In this document: piece by piece, positions 32,201-42,251 of the stretch
How the letters are laid out: each line of letters begins with the position of its first letter
Position numbering within the stretch: position 1 is the first letter of the stretch
Assembly (NCBI GenBank): GCA_037355855.1
Contig: CM074763.1
Span: 4,898,001 to 4,962,000, forward strand
Direction: 5' to 3'
Length of the DNA: 64,000 nt
Origin: Pseudo-nitzschia pungens
Lineage: Eukaryota; Bacillariophyta; Bacillariophyceae; Bacillariales; Bacillariaceae
The notes under the pieces: generated by a model
What the model was told of the DNA's origin: nothing
The model's input: only the letters and a program-made list of their open reading frames with translations
Database searches by the model: none
Program-made: the position numbers and the translations under genes

Positions 32201-35150
32201 TCATTTCATCGAAAGTGCAATTAATCATTTTTCTTTGATGTTTTTCTCCACATCCACCCGAAATATTGTTGTAAATGCCAGTGATTGCCTCTCCTAATCC
32301 ATTATCATTACCACGAGTGATATTTTCCATTAAATAATATGATTCAGAACCTTGATCAAACTCCATTTGCAAACGAGCCCCTGCTTGTACAGGACTCGTG
32401 CGACATGAAACCAAATCAGGTTTTGTAATTGTGATCCCAGTAGTCACTGCGGTCTAAATGAGGGTGAGAAAATTTGAAAACTTGAGTATCTGGCAATTGA
32501 ACACAGGTCATTGAGACACTTACCACACCAATCACAGCAACTGCTGCAGTCTAGGTATGGAAGTATTTGAAGGTAAGTACAAGTGATGCATGCCGAGCAT
32601 TTCAAGAAGGGAGGGAAACGGGGGCTGAGTTTTGCGCTCCAATGCAAATCGAAGCTAAGCAATACCATCGTTGTACTTACAACCAAGCCTGTTGTACTTG
32701 AGATTGCCGCTGCCGCTGCTGTGACACCCAAAGCAGTTGATGTAGCTCCTGCAATGGACGCCGATGTACTCACTGCCGCACTCGCAGCACTGGTGGCCAT
32801 ACTAAGGTAGGACGCGTGAAATGCAAAGAATAACAACCAAGTCAGAAGACCATTATTTTTTCTTAACCTGATCTGCCTTTCTGAACTTACGATTGCATCG
32901 CAATAGTGCTGAAGTGAGCAGTTGATTGGACGCAAGAAAAAAGTTCATTTGTGTCAGAGATGCAAATTTTTGATGATGGTATTTGTTCCGATGAAAGAGT
33001 GTTGTTCATCGAACTTACTGTGCAGCTGTCGTTACCCCATTCATGGTAACAGCTGTGGATGCTGAAGTACTGACTGCAGTGGCACTGACTGTACCGGTAC
33101 TGACGTTAGCAGCTGCAGCAGCGTTTGCTACAGAGGTAGCGCTAGCTGCGCTTGTCGATGCTGTGGAAGAACAGGTTACAGACGCCAAAGTAGAGGAACC
33201 CGAAGCGCTAGCTGATGATGCGATGCTTGAGGCACCATTAATCGCCGAGGTTGACGCAGACACTGAAGTTGCACCCGAGTTCAAAGTACCCACGGAAGTA
33301 TTTAAAGCGCTTGAAGAAGCGTTCACAGCGCTTGAAGAAGCGTTCACAGCGCTTGAAGAAGTATTCAGTGCGTTCGAAGAGGTGTTCAATGCGTTCGATG
33401 AAGTATTTAAAGCGCTCGTAGAATCATTCAGGCACCTGGTCGACGATTGGGTCGCTTCAATGACATCAACAGCTGCATCTGTTTCTTGACCGACGAAGTC
33501 ACCGCCATGCAAATCCGTGTCCTGGGAGCTACGAGATGAGGATATCATACTCTTCACGCCTCCAATAAGACCCATTATACCCGTTAGCGCCATTCCACCA
33601 ATTGCGAACAGCATACCCCGATCAATACTATCTTCTGGGTTCTCGTCCTCCTCGTCTTCATCACAAAAGTTGTCGCCACTGCTATCCTCGTCGTCGTCGT
33701 CATTGTACATGTTCTTGGACCAGTTTGTGTCGCTATAACGACTGAAGTTGTCAAAAATATCTAGAACGTGCAATTCATCTTGTTTTGAAGGAGAATGGAG
33801 CTTGTGGTCGTGGTCCATCAACTCCGGATAAGTACTGTTTTCCTCTTTAAAATGAACAACTTTTCTCCTATTGTTTTCATCTTGACCCCCATAAATATTA
33901 ATAGTGCTTTTGGAACTTTGCTGTTCGTAAGCCTTGAAAGACCGTAGAAAATGTTCGTCTGTCATCTCACCAAAACTGATTTGACTAGAGTTCGCTCTGT
34001 TGTGATTCGCAGATAAAGATCTGTCTATTTGTGGCCCTTCAGTGTTTTGGGTACTATCGGACAAACCGTATATCTCCTCAATACCAAAACTCTGATCACT
34101 GCTCCCGAAGGTTTCATCACTGTTCGGGCAATCGGTTCTACCCCTCTTCGGAATTGGTTTCGAGCCTAACACACCCGTTCGGTTGCTATCGGAAAAACCG
34201 CATATCTCTTCAATGCCCAAACTCCGTTCACTACTCCCGATGGTGTGATCAATACTAGGTCGATCGACTCCAGCCTTCTTTGGAACGGGTTTCGGGCCTA
34301 ACAAATCGCTGTTGAACATCAGGTCACGCAACGTCATAGGCATTCGTTTTTGCTGATTCTGCGACTTCTGCGACTTCTCCGTTGCTGATGATGACGCAAC
34401 TGATGAAAGTGGAAGAGAAAAGCCCATGCCATCAAAATTCATGCTTTCATCGAAAGGAAAAGCACTGTTTCTATAGGGTTTTGCTCCTCTTGAGTCGCTC
34501 CCAGCTATACCCATCGGAATCCCAATCTTGCTCTCTTGGTTGGGTGATCGAATAGAGAGACCACTGTTAATGCTGTCGTGGTTTGAGTTATGACTGTTGG
34601 AAGTAAATGTGCTACCAGAATTGAGATCGAAAGTCATATCCCAGTTCCACTCAAGACCGTTCCCATCGAAGTCGTCAATGCTCGTGGATCGGCTAACTTG
34701 CAGAAGATTCCTGTCCTGCCGCTCGTGAACGCGTAAAAAAAGGTTGTCGTCGTTATCGCTGTCGCTATCGCCATCGTCGCTGCAGTTGTTGTCTATGTTG
34801 GCGTTTTCGTAATGGATTCTTTCCCCCACCGACGATTCTGAGCCGATTCTATCTTGCGAAAAACTTCTCGTGCTGCATTCCATATCATCGTTGCTCGTTT
34901 CATCGTTATCGCCCCCGGTAAGATTGATGGAACCAATTGATCCAACAGGGGGGAAGTCGGAAACTGGTGAAAGTGAAACGACGCCTCTTCTGCTGTTTCG
35001 AGGTAGCTTTCCGTTGATGAACGACGACAGCGAAACGTTTTCACCACCTTTCCCGGATTTTGAAGAAGAATGCGACATGAACTCCAAGTCGCCATCGTCA
35101 GAGCTTCCTTCTTCGTCGCAATTCCTTCTCGATGTTCGCCGTGTTGCCAT
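26278..35150 (-). CDS. Giant membrane-anchored PSxx-repeat wall/adhesion protein
   Basis: Six exons: 35150-33019, 32908-32891 (18 nt), 32801-32681, 32550-32524 (27 nt), 32453-26666 and 26552-26278. All five introns (70-130 nt) are GT-AG, most with GTAAGT donors, and phases match throughout; the product is about 2,786 residues. Residues 1-510 are acidic and Ser/Asn-rich. A hydrophobic segment follows (MLFAIGGMALTGIMGLIGGV, about 515-535), then an Ala/Ser/Thr region with heptad-like SSxALNT repeats and a second hydrophobic segment across the 27-nt exon (TAAVAVIGVTAVTTG). A Cys-containing ectodomain (about 765-930) precedes some 1,700 residues of P-S-x-x tetrads. The end is a Cys-rich module, GDCRYHSDCRDDSVC…PLGPCTGD, joined correctly only by the last splice. 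PSxx proteins are common in diatoms and thought to be extracellular; an adhesion or wall role is inference. Confidence 0.85.
28185..28943. repeat. Higher-order duplication inside the PSxx array (588-nt offset)
   Basis: About 28185-28355 recurs at about 28773-28943 with near identity, including rare unit variants (GGAAGATGGCTT, GGAACATAGCTG). The offset is 588 nt, i.e. 49 units of 12 nt. Confidence 0.8.
29857..30448. repeat. Higher-order duplication inside the PSxx array (336-nt offset)
   Basis: About 29857-30112 recurs at about 30193-30448 with only a few substitutions, including the rare GGTACATGAGTA unit. The offset is 336 nt, i.e. 28 units. Part of the same block appears a third time near 30790-30880. 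Confidence 0.8.
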
Positions 35151-38100
35151 TTTTCAGTTCTGACCGAATCTCCTGATTATTCTCAACGTCTAGTAGAGTA
35201 TGTTTCATTCGAGGATGTTTAGAGTGTAGCTCCTTCACATTCAGCTCCTACGTGAGTGCCGAGTTGCAGCTTTTTGTCATCCGTTCCGTTGATGCAATTT
35301 TTCAATTTCTGATGCGGTGTAAGAAGCTTTGTTTAACGAGAGATGGGTGACGGTAAATTAGTCTCCTCTCTTGGCGTGAAGTGATCACCGCATCCCCGAT
35401 AATTAGTGATTCGCAAATTGGGGCTTTTTCGATTTCGACTCCAATATTTTTTAGATTAGAACGACGATTACGTGTATTGAAAATTGCCTAAAAAAAGGAA
35501 ATCCGAACCACATTCATTAGCGAGAATGGAATTCACGACTAAGTGTGGATTAAGCCCAAGTTGAACTCTTCGGGGAACATAATGTTACCAAACTATCACG
35601 ATAAGAACAAAACTCACGCCCTGAGATAAATGGCGGCGACTGTCAATGGTGTTAGAAGTCAATAGAAAGACTGCAGGGGAAGCATAAGAGGAAAATGACG
35701 ATATCTATTTTTTTCTCTATTCCAATTTTGTCAATCGATCACATTGGGTTTTTTATCCAAGGGCGAAATATTCGCGTTGGTACGGTAAATAGTTGCGCAT
35801 CTGGCTAATCGTGCTAAGCTACGACTAAGAAAACTCAAAATCAGAATTACTTCATATTAATTTTAACTTATCGTGATAATGAGGAATACGGAATTGGAAA
35901 GTCATTATTTCTAGAAGTGTTGATTTTCCAATTTCTTACATCAGTGCAGTATGCGGGATATCATTCTGGCCCTATTCTTTCAGGCTGAAATCCGGATTAC
36001 CATATTATTTATCTTTCGGTAGTACTGGTTCTTCTTTAAAGCTTGTACGAAGTAATTCACAGTAACCTTATGATCAGCCCGCATTGAAAAAACATGACGA
36101 TCAGCAGCACTTAGGTGCATTATTGCCAGCTCAAGGAAATCCTGATAATAATAAGTTACCGTAAGGTTAAGGTTACCGTACACTAAGTAATTTTTTATAT
36201 TTTTTTCAATTTAAGGTTTACTGCATCCTCATACCGGTATTCCAGCAGGAGCAATAAGAAATTTGAACCTTCTATTAGTAGTAGTAGTAATACTAATGGA
36301 GATGATGATTACTACAACCTCCTACTAGTACTAGTACTTGTACTAGTCCTAAAGGTTGTCCATGTCCACTTCAACATAAAACCCAAACTGGATGCGTTGT
36401 GACACGATGATGGCACCAGTAAAGATGACTCCTGTGAGACACTTCTTCTTTTCAGAGTCTGCTGGTGGTGATGTCAAGTCAAAGGATTGGAAAGAACCTC
36501 AATGTATGACATTTGTCTTGGGAGGTTTTTGGAAAAATGGGTCAATTGTGGAGGCAACACCCGCCTGTGGTGGTGCACTCTTTCTCCACTGTCCAACTTC
36601 TTGGCAATGCAATTCAGTTTTATTTGCCAAACATTTATTTGGTGAGTGGTACTACTAGTAGTACATAGTATTGCTGTATCTCGTCATACTAGGTTTCAGC
36701 CTTGAGCATACTATGTTTGTTGCACTTTAACAAAGTGTTTTCAATTGAAACTGGCATCATTGCTGCTACACTGGTGGTTCTTACTATTACACTGCTGAGG
36801 GATGGTATTCATTTGTTGCTGATAGCAAGCTTTTCAATCCAGTAAGTACTGACAAGACCTGCAATGAAGGGGAGATAGTACTAGTACTACTTTGTTGTTC
36901 TTGCTTTGCTTCCACTGAGAAGTTTGAACAATACTGCTTCCAAGTTTCATTATTGATAGCACAGTCACATACGTGTACCAGCCTTCCTTACAAGAACACC
37001 AAACGGTTGTTGTTATGTGTTGTGTTCTGATACTCCTCCTGGTAGTAGGCACTCATTGCAGAAAATTGAATCTCCATTCATACAATTCTTGGTCATACAC
37101 CTATATTTTTTTCTCGCTAGTACGCTGAGTAACAATATCTGTTACCACAAGAATTGGAAGTGTTGCTATTTGTAGTACTACTAGGGTTTAAGGTCTGAGC
37201 ATGAAAGGACAAATGACATGTAGAATGTAGCACTATGTGGTGGTGTTTTTTTTGTGCGTTGTAGATTGTAGTTGTACTGTAGTAGACAATCGAAGTTCGG
37301 AAGAGGAGTACCGTAGGAATCTTGAGAATAAAGAAATATCTCTTGTTGTGGTCATTCTTGGTAGTAGTAGTACTAGGAACGATTGTTGTCCACAAGAACC
37401 ATCGGTGAAGAGCACCAGCACCGTTCTGGACTTCTTCTTCTTCTCATTTGCGATTTCAGTGCATTGGAGCAGCAGAGAAATCATGCCAACAGCTGTGATT
37501 GCTGTTTCTTCAAGAATCACCACTAGTTCCGATCAGATCCGGGAAAGCGCAGAGGAGGTGGTGGTACTACTAATATGCTATAGCTGCTACTACTACCAGT
37601 AGTAGTAGTATCTCTCTCACTAACAACAATCACATGCCACCAACTCTTATCTCATGGTGCTACTACTGGTGTAGTGCAACCGCCGTCCGGAGTGGCCACC
37701 AACAAAGCCAACGAGGAAGCCTCGTATCAATGGATCGCATGGAAGAAGAAGCAACGTTGTTGTGCAAAGTTTCACTTCATTTCGAATCATGGTGGCATCT
37801 GCGCGACTCTACAAACGATCGGCACGCCGTACGGTACGGTACTACTAATATTACAGCAAAGGATCCACTACTACTACTAGTAGTAATACCAACATCGGGA
37901 ACAAAAACGCTACGGCTGGTAGGCGTTTCGGAATCGTTCATCATTACTTATTTTTTTTTTTAAAAAGACATGACGTCTTTGTTTCTCCCTTCAAAGAACC
38001 GTGACCTGCCTTGGTTTGTGGCGGATCTCGTTGCGTTGAGTTGCGTGCCGTGCACTGCTCTACCTCGGCAATGCACTGCAGTGTGTGTGTGTGTGTGTGT

Positions 38101-38203
38101 GTATGCGTGTATGCGTGTGTGTATTGGTATATGTGTGTGCGTCTATGTGTGTGAAAGAACATTGTGCATTGTTCACCCTGCACCGTGCACATTGCGGTGT
38201 TCC
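35151..38203. other. Intergenic, AT-rich, dense in ACT/AGT motifs
   Basis: About 3 kb with no supported gene. ACTAGT/AGTAGT runs occur at about 36276-36350, 36650-36664, 36878-36892, 37168-37184, 37363-37376, 37564-37610 and 37866-37892. A GTTACCGTAAGGTTAAGGTTACCGTA block is at about 36155-36182. ORFs such as 36392-36658 have no recognisable features. A GT dinucleotide array (38082-38102) lies just beyond the zinc transporter stop. Confidence 0.5.
38082..38102. repeat. (GT)n microsatellite
   Basis: About ten GT units, followed by GTATGCGT/GTGTATTGGTAT imperfect units to about 38155. Confidence 0.8.
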
Positions 38204-40027
38204 TCATAAAACCCCACAAGAGGCGCAGCGGCTGCTTTGGCTGTCCACGATCTGAATCGTGACATACTTGCCGTCGATGCCAAAATCCTTCTCCAGCGTC
38301 CGGACGATGTCGTTCAACACCACCGCGGTTCCGGTCTTGTTGCCGCTGTTGTTGTTCTTGGTTTGCCGGGTAATGTGGCAGGTCAATCCGATCAGTCCGT
38401 CGCTGACGCTCCAGATGCGCAGGCAGCACACCTTGATGATCGAGGCACTCGACGAAAACATCGAGGCGACGCGGTGGATCACGTCCTTGACCGTGTCGTA
38501 GTCGGCCTCGTCTTCGAAGGGGCAGGTGTCGAGGAGGACGGAGATCGCGCGCTGGAAAATCGGTCTCGACGAGAGCAGCACCAGCACGCTGAAACACACC
38601 GTCAGCAGTGGGTCCAGCCAGTGCCAGTGTGGTTTGTACCATATTATGATGCCCGTGACGAGGACCAAGACCGATTGGATCAGATCCGTGAGAGCGTGGA
38701 GGTAGGCGGCACTCAGGTTGACGTTGACCATTTCTCGGAGCTTTATTGTTTGGGATTTCGTGGGGTAGGAGGAGAATGAGTTTTGCGGGTTCAGTGGCTG
38801 AGCTTCCATGTCGTCGCTGTCATAATTCTCGTCGTCGTATTCATCGTCGTCGGTCTCTGATTCGGTGGCCGATCCGATCTCGATCGGTTCGACTTTGGGT
38901 TGCGTGGGTTGTCGTTTTGGAACAAAGTTGAATTGATTGGTGACTGTTGTGGTAGAGAGTTTTGCAGTCGCTCCCGGTTTGGTGATGATTCCGGTAATGG
39001 GCAGTGGCACGCACGGTTTACAACCCGCGAGGTCCATGCTCATCAGTTCAAAGGGTTTGATGGACTTTCTTGGTTTACTGGTGGTGGCAATGTCGTTGTT
39101 GTTGTTGTTGTTGTTGTTGTTGCTTCCCCCACTCGCTTTGTCCTCCGCGGCGGTTTCGTCCGTGCTGCCGTCCCCGAGAGCCTTGCCGACGCGCTTGGAG
39201 GAAGTTCCAAATCCTCCACCGAGAGAATGGTTGCAGTTCGGGCCGCATGCTCCTCCGGAAGAGTGATCTCCGTTGCACTGGGCACCAGGCAAGTGAACGT
39301 GATTCTCCTTCAGCACCAAAGCTAGCACAATGTTGACCCTGATGGTATGATGGAACAGAGAAAGAGAGCGAGAGATAGAAAGGCAATGGTGGCAATGGAA
39401 ATGGCAATGGCAATCCATGGAACAAAACAGAACGAAGACGAAAATAAAACGAGGAGGAGAGCAAATGAGAATACAATGCATCACAGTGTGGAACAGGAGA
39501 GGAATCCACCGCGAAAAACACAGCTCGCCGAGAAGAAACACAAAGAAAACGTACATGACTCCCAGTGCCGCCGTCCCCGACATGACAGCTCCGTTGATGA
39601 CGAATTCAAAGTCCTCATGGCTATCGCTGTTGCTGTCGCCAATGCCGTTGCCACTGCCGCCCTGGTTGCGATGCAGCACCGCAATGGCCAGGAACCGAAC
39701 CACCGATTGCCAGAGCAACCAGAGCGTGACCACCACCAGCGAAGACACGGAGCAGAGCGCCGCCAGGCTCTCCAGCCTCCGGTACCCGTAGTTGAAGGTC
39801 TTGCTCTCCCTCCTCGTGGCAAAGCGCGACGCCATCATGGCGATCAAAAAGGCCAGCAGGTCCGTGGCCAGGTGCACCGCATCGGAAAAGACGGCGAGGG
39901 ATCCTGACACGTACCCGCCGACGAATTCGATCGCCACAAAGCACGCGCAAACAATGCTGGCGGTGCGAAGCTTGCGATACGTGCGGAGGCTGCTGTCTTC
40001 TTCTCGTTTGCCTGGGGCGGCGGACAT
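38204..40027 (-). CDS. Cation diffusion facilitator (ZnT-type zinc transporter)
   Basis: Two exons: 40027-39555 and 39338-38204. The 216-nt intron 39339-39554 (GTACGT…ATCAG) is a multiple of three without stops, but its removal restores GVM-VNIVLALVLKENHVHLPG, the conserved ZnT sequence, so it is an intron. Product 535 residues. TM2 carries FSDAVHLATDL (His52, Asp56) and TM5 carries SAAYLHALTDL, the paired HxxxD zinc sites of Zn-transporting CDFs. A long cytosolic loop is rich in His, Asn and Asp (including nine Asn), and the C-terminal domain (LLDTCPFEDEADY…VCCLRIWSVSDG) is the usual metallochaperone-like fold. It exports Zn2+ from the cytosol into vesicles or vacuole by H+ exchange; the membrane used is not visible. 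Confidence 0.92.
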   Translation of the reverse strand: MSAAPGKREEDSSLRTYRKLRTASIVCACFVAIEFVGGYVSGSLAVFSDAVHLATDLLAFLIAMMASRFATRRESKTFNYGYRRLESLAALCSVSSLVVVTLWLLWQSVVRFLAIAVLHRNQGGSGNGIGDSNSDSHEDFEFVINGAVMSGTAALGVMYVFFVFLLGELCFSRWIPLLFHTVMHCILICSPPRFIFVFVLFCSMDCHCHFHCHHCLSISRSLSLFHHTIRVNIVLALVLKENHVHLPGAQCNGDHSSGGACGPNCNHSLGGGFGTSSKRVGKALGDGSTDETAAEDKASGGSNNNNNNNNNDIATTSKPRKSIKPFELMSMDLAGCKPCVPLPITGIITKPGATAKLSTTTVTNQFNFVPKRQPTQPKVEPIEIGSATESETDDDEYDDENYDSDDMEAQPLNPQNSFSSYPTKSQTIKLREMVNVNLSAAYLHALTDLIQSVLVLVTGIIIWYKPHWHWLDPLLTVCFSVLVLLSSRPIFQRAISVLLDTCPFEDEADYDTVKDVIHRVASMFSSSASIIKVCCLRIWSVSDGLIGLTCHITRQTKNNNSGNKTGTAVVLNDIVRTLEKDFGIDGKYVTIQIVDSQSSRCASCGVL

Positions 40028-40371
40028 GGTTGTGTTGTTGTTGTGTTGTTTTATCTGCTGGTGCTGCCGCTCCTGCTGCTGCTGTATACTTCGTATTTGA
40101 GTTGGTCAGATTTGACGCTGTGAATACTGTGGATGCTGTGAAGAGATGGATGTGATGAAATGGATCAAGGTTCTTCTTGGATGGAGGAGTGACTGGCAAT
40201 GGCAATACGTCTGGGATGATAGACAGTGACAATTATTACGAAGTACTGTAGTTCGTATTTCTGCTTGTGTATCTATCGTTTTGCAATCTTGTATTGACGT
40301 CACCCTTCAAGACATTTACGATCGTGCCGGTAGGCCGTATTTTGATGTGCTAGTGGGGCGAACTCCGACAA
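40028..40371. promoter_or_regulatory. Upstream region of the zinc transporter gene
   Basis: Contains CTG/TGC-rich sequence next to the start codon (40060-40085) and two TACGAAGTA motifs (about 40087-40095 and 40236-40244). No specific promoter element is certain. Confidence 0.3.
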
Positions 40372-40773
40372 TCAATCGACGGTCAACCGCGAGATAAGGT
40401 TACCAATACGTGTCGTCGATACATCAAAATCAACAAATGACGAAGTAAGGCCTTTCGAAGTAGTAAGCCTTAAGTTACGACGAACTCGTCTACCAAAGAT
40501 CGGAATGAGAGTGAGCGCGGAATGTATCTTGAGATTTTTGCTAACGTTTTTTGAGATGAATACCGAATGAGTTGCACGTGGTGACAGAACAGATAGTGCG
40601 AACGTAATCTGAATGACATCGTCGTGCGGTTCGTTTGGGCCAAGATGAACTTGCTCGTAGAAGTAAACCTGACTCGCAATGGTACGAGTATCTAAAAACA
40701 TGCATTTTAAGCTCTCAGGCACTTGATTCAGTTGAAAAAACCGCACGCGTTTTTCGTCTTCTATTTCTTCCAT
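40372..40773 (-). CDS. Hypothetical 133-residue protein
   Basis: An intact ATG-started ORF (MEEIEDEKRVRFFQLNQVPE…) of balanced composition in otherwise AT-rich DNA, where random ORFs of this length are less expected. Predicted mixed strands and helices, no signal peptide, no membrane segment, no recognised domain. Its 3' end overlaps a CCGTAAGGTTACC-like word, and the frame lacks independent support, so it may be chance. Confidence 0.3.
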   Translation of the reverse strand: MEEIEDEKRVRFFQLNQVPESLKCMFLDTRTIASQVYFYEQVHLGPNEPHDDVIQITFALSVLSPRATHSVFISKNVSKNLKIHSALTLIPIFGRRVRRNLRLTTSKGLTSSFVDFDVSTTRIGNLISRLTVD

Positions 40774-40950
40774 CGCTGAAAGCTGATGAAAGTTGAGACG
40801 AAGTCAGACAACATTTAATTAAGCGCTCGTTGAAATCAAGCTTCCATCGATAAGGGAGACGCCATAATTGTCGAGATAATATTATCATAATGATCGACGA
40901 AAAATTATGAGGTTTCTTTTCTGTTTTTGACCGTGAAAATCAAGCAAAAA

Positions 40951-40976
40951 GGCCTTTTCCAAGGAGGGAAAAGGCC
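40951..40976. repeat. Perfect 10-bp inverted repeat, 6-nt loop
   Basis: GGCCTTTTCC at 40951-40960 and GGAAAAGGCC at 40967-40976 are exact reverse complements around AAGGAG. A stable hairpin; purpose unknown. Confidence 0.85.
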
Positions 40977-41227
40977 GGGTTCTCTATTGCCCGAGATCCA
41001 GTTCGTGCTTTGTTAAATAACCTTCGAATTGCTCAAACCGGGTGTGAAACATTTTTGTCATCTGCGCTAGATACAAAAAAAAGAACTCACTGGGCGAGGT
41101 TTAAGGCGTACTACTGAAATTTTGAAAGAAATCAATCAAAGAGAGGGAGTGCAAAGAGCTAAGCTGGGTTTCATATTTTCCAGTGGTACTTATTACCTCT
41201 AGGCAAGGAACATCATTGATATTTCGT

Positions 41228-41253
41228 GATACTTTTTGGCGTCAGAAAGTATC
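41228..41253. repeat. 8-bp inverted repeat with GATAC ends
   Basis: GATACTTT at 41228-41235 pairs with AAAGTATC at 41246-41253 across a 10-nt loop. It lies 13 nt from a larger palindrome with the related arm TTTGATAC. Confidence 0.75.
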
Positions 41254-41266
41254 AGAATGACAACGA

Positions 41267-41298
41267 TGTCAGTTTGATACCCGGGTATCAAAATGACA
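41267..41298. repeat. 32-nt near-perfect palindrome
   Basis: The 20-nt core TTTGATACCCGGGTATCAAA (41273-41292) is exactly self-complementary. TGTCA/TGACA extends the symmetry to 41267-41298 with one mismatched pair. Confidence 0.9.
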
Positions 41299-42251
41299 AA
41301 TGGCGGCTGGTTGGTACTAGTATCGCTAGTTTGGCGGGAAGCGGTTAAGGTTAGTGGGCTGAAAAAGGTTTAAATTCTTCAAACAAATTTTATTAACCAT
41401 GTTCCAGTGGGTTCTTTTTTTTATCCATTGCCGATTACAGTTGATAATAATAATAGCAAGACACCATCTACTCTAGAGGACCGATTCTTTCCTTGCAATC
41501 CCGACTCTGGCCCCATTTTTCAAAAACTGTCAATCAATCCCAATCATTTACATTTCGAAGAGAAGTGAGAACCTATCCCATCCAAAAACTTAAAAGTGCC
41601 AATGAAGATTCTTAAAGGTATTACTGTATGGACATTTGAAGTGTATTAGGCCTGGATTCTTTTTTTAGTGCTTACTGTTGTAATTGTACCGGTAGGGAGG
41701 TGCGTTTTGTAATACTAAAAATTAACTAAGATTAGTGTTTCTTAGTGTCGGGCTCCACGTTGAAACCTCGCACGCGGGATTGAAAGGGAAATCGGTCCTA
41801 TTCGTGTATGACAAACGAGAGAATTCGTGACTAGATGATCGATGGTGGAATGAAAAGGATGTTGCGAGTGCTCGTTGGCATTAGATTAACCTTACCGTAC
41901 AATTCTGTAAATCTAAAATCTACCGGTAAATTACCGTAATCTTACCGTACAGTGCCGTACGGTACGATACGATATTCCTCATCAATCTCTCATCAAAATC
42001 TTAAAAAAGACAACACGGTGAATCTCAAATTGCAACGCCTAGAGCTGTTTTGGATTTTGAAACAAAAGTAACTTTCACTGCAGTACATGCAGGAAAGGAT
42101 AGGAAATGATATCTGTTGTGGGAGTATCCACTCCAGACGAAATGCAAAAAGCAATGGCCAACGCAATGAATCGCTGTCTCTGCCCCTGCCTCTGCCTCTC
42201 CAGCATCGCTTCGGTTCGATTGGTTCCGATTGATTGATTGATTGATTCCCT

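Larger units (their letters stand above)
40774..42251. other. Intergenic with palindromes
   Basis: About 1.5 kb without a gene. It has three strong inverted repeats (listed separately), and a cluster of GGTTAACC/CCGTACAG/GGTAAATTACCGTAATC words at about 41885-41975. Confidence 0.5.

Noticed and set aside
36392..36658. 88-codon ORF
   Set aside because: Isolated in AT-rich intergenic DNA with no domain, signal peptide or neighbouring splice evidence.
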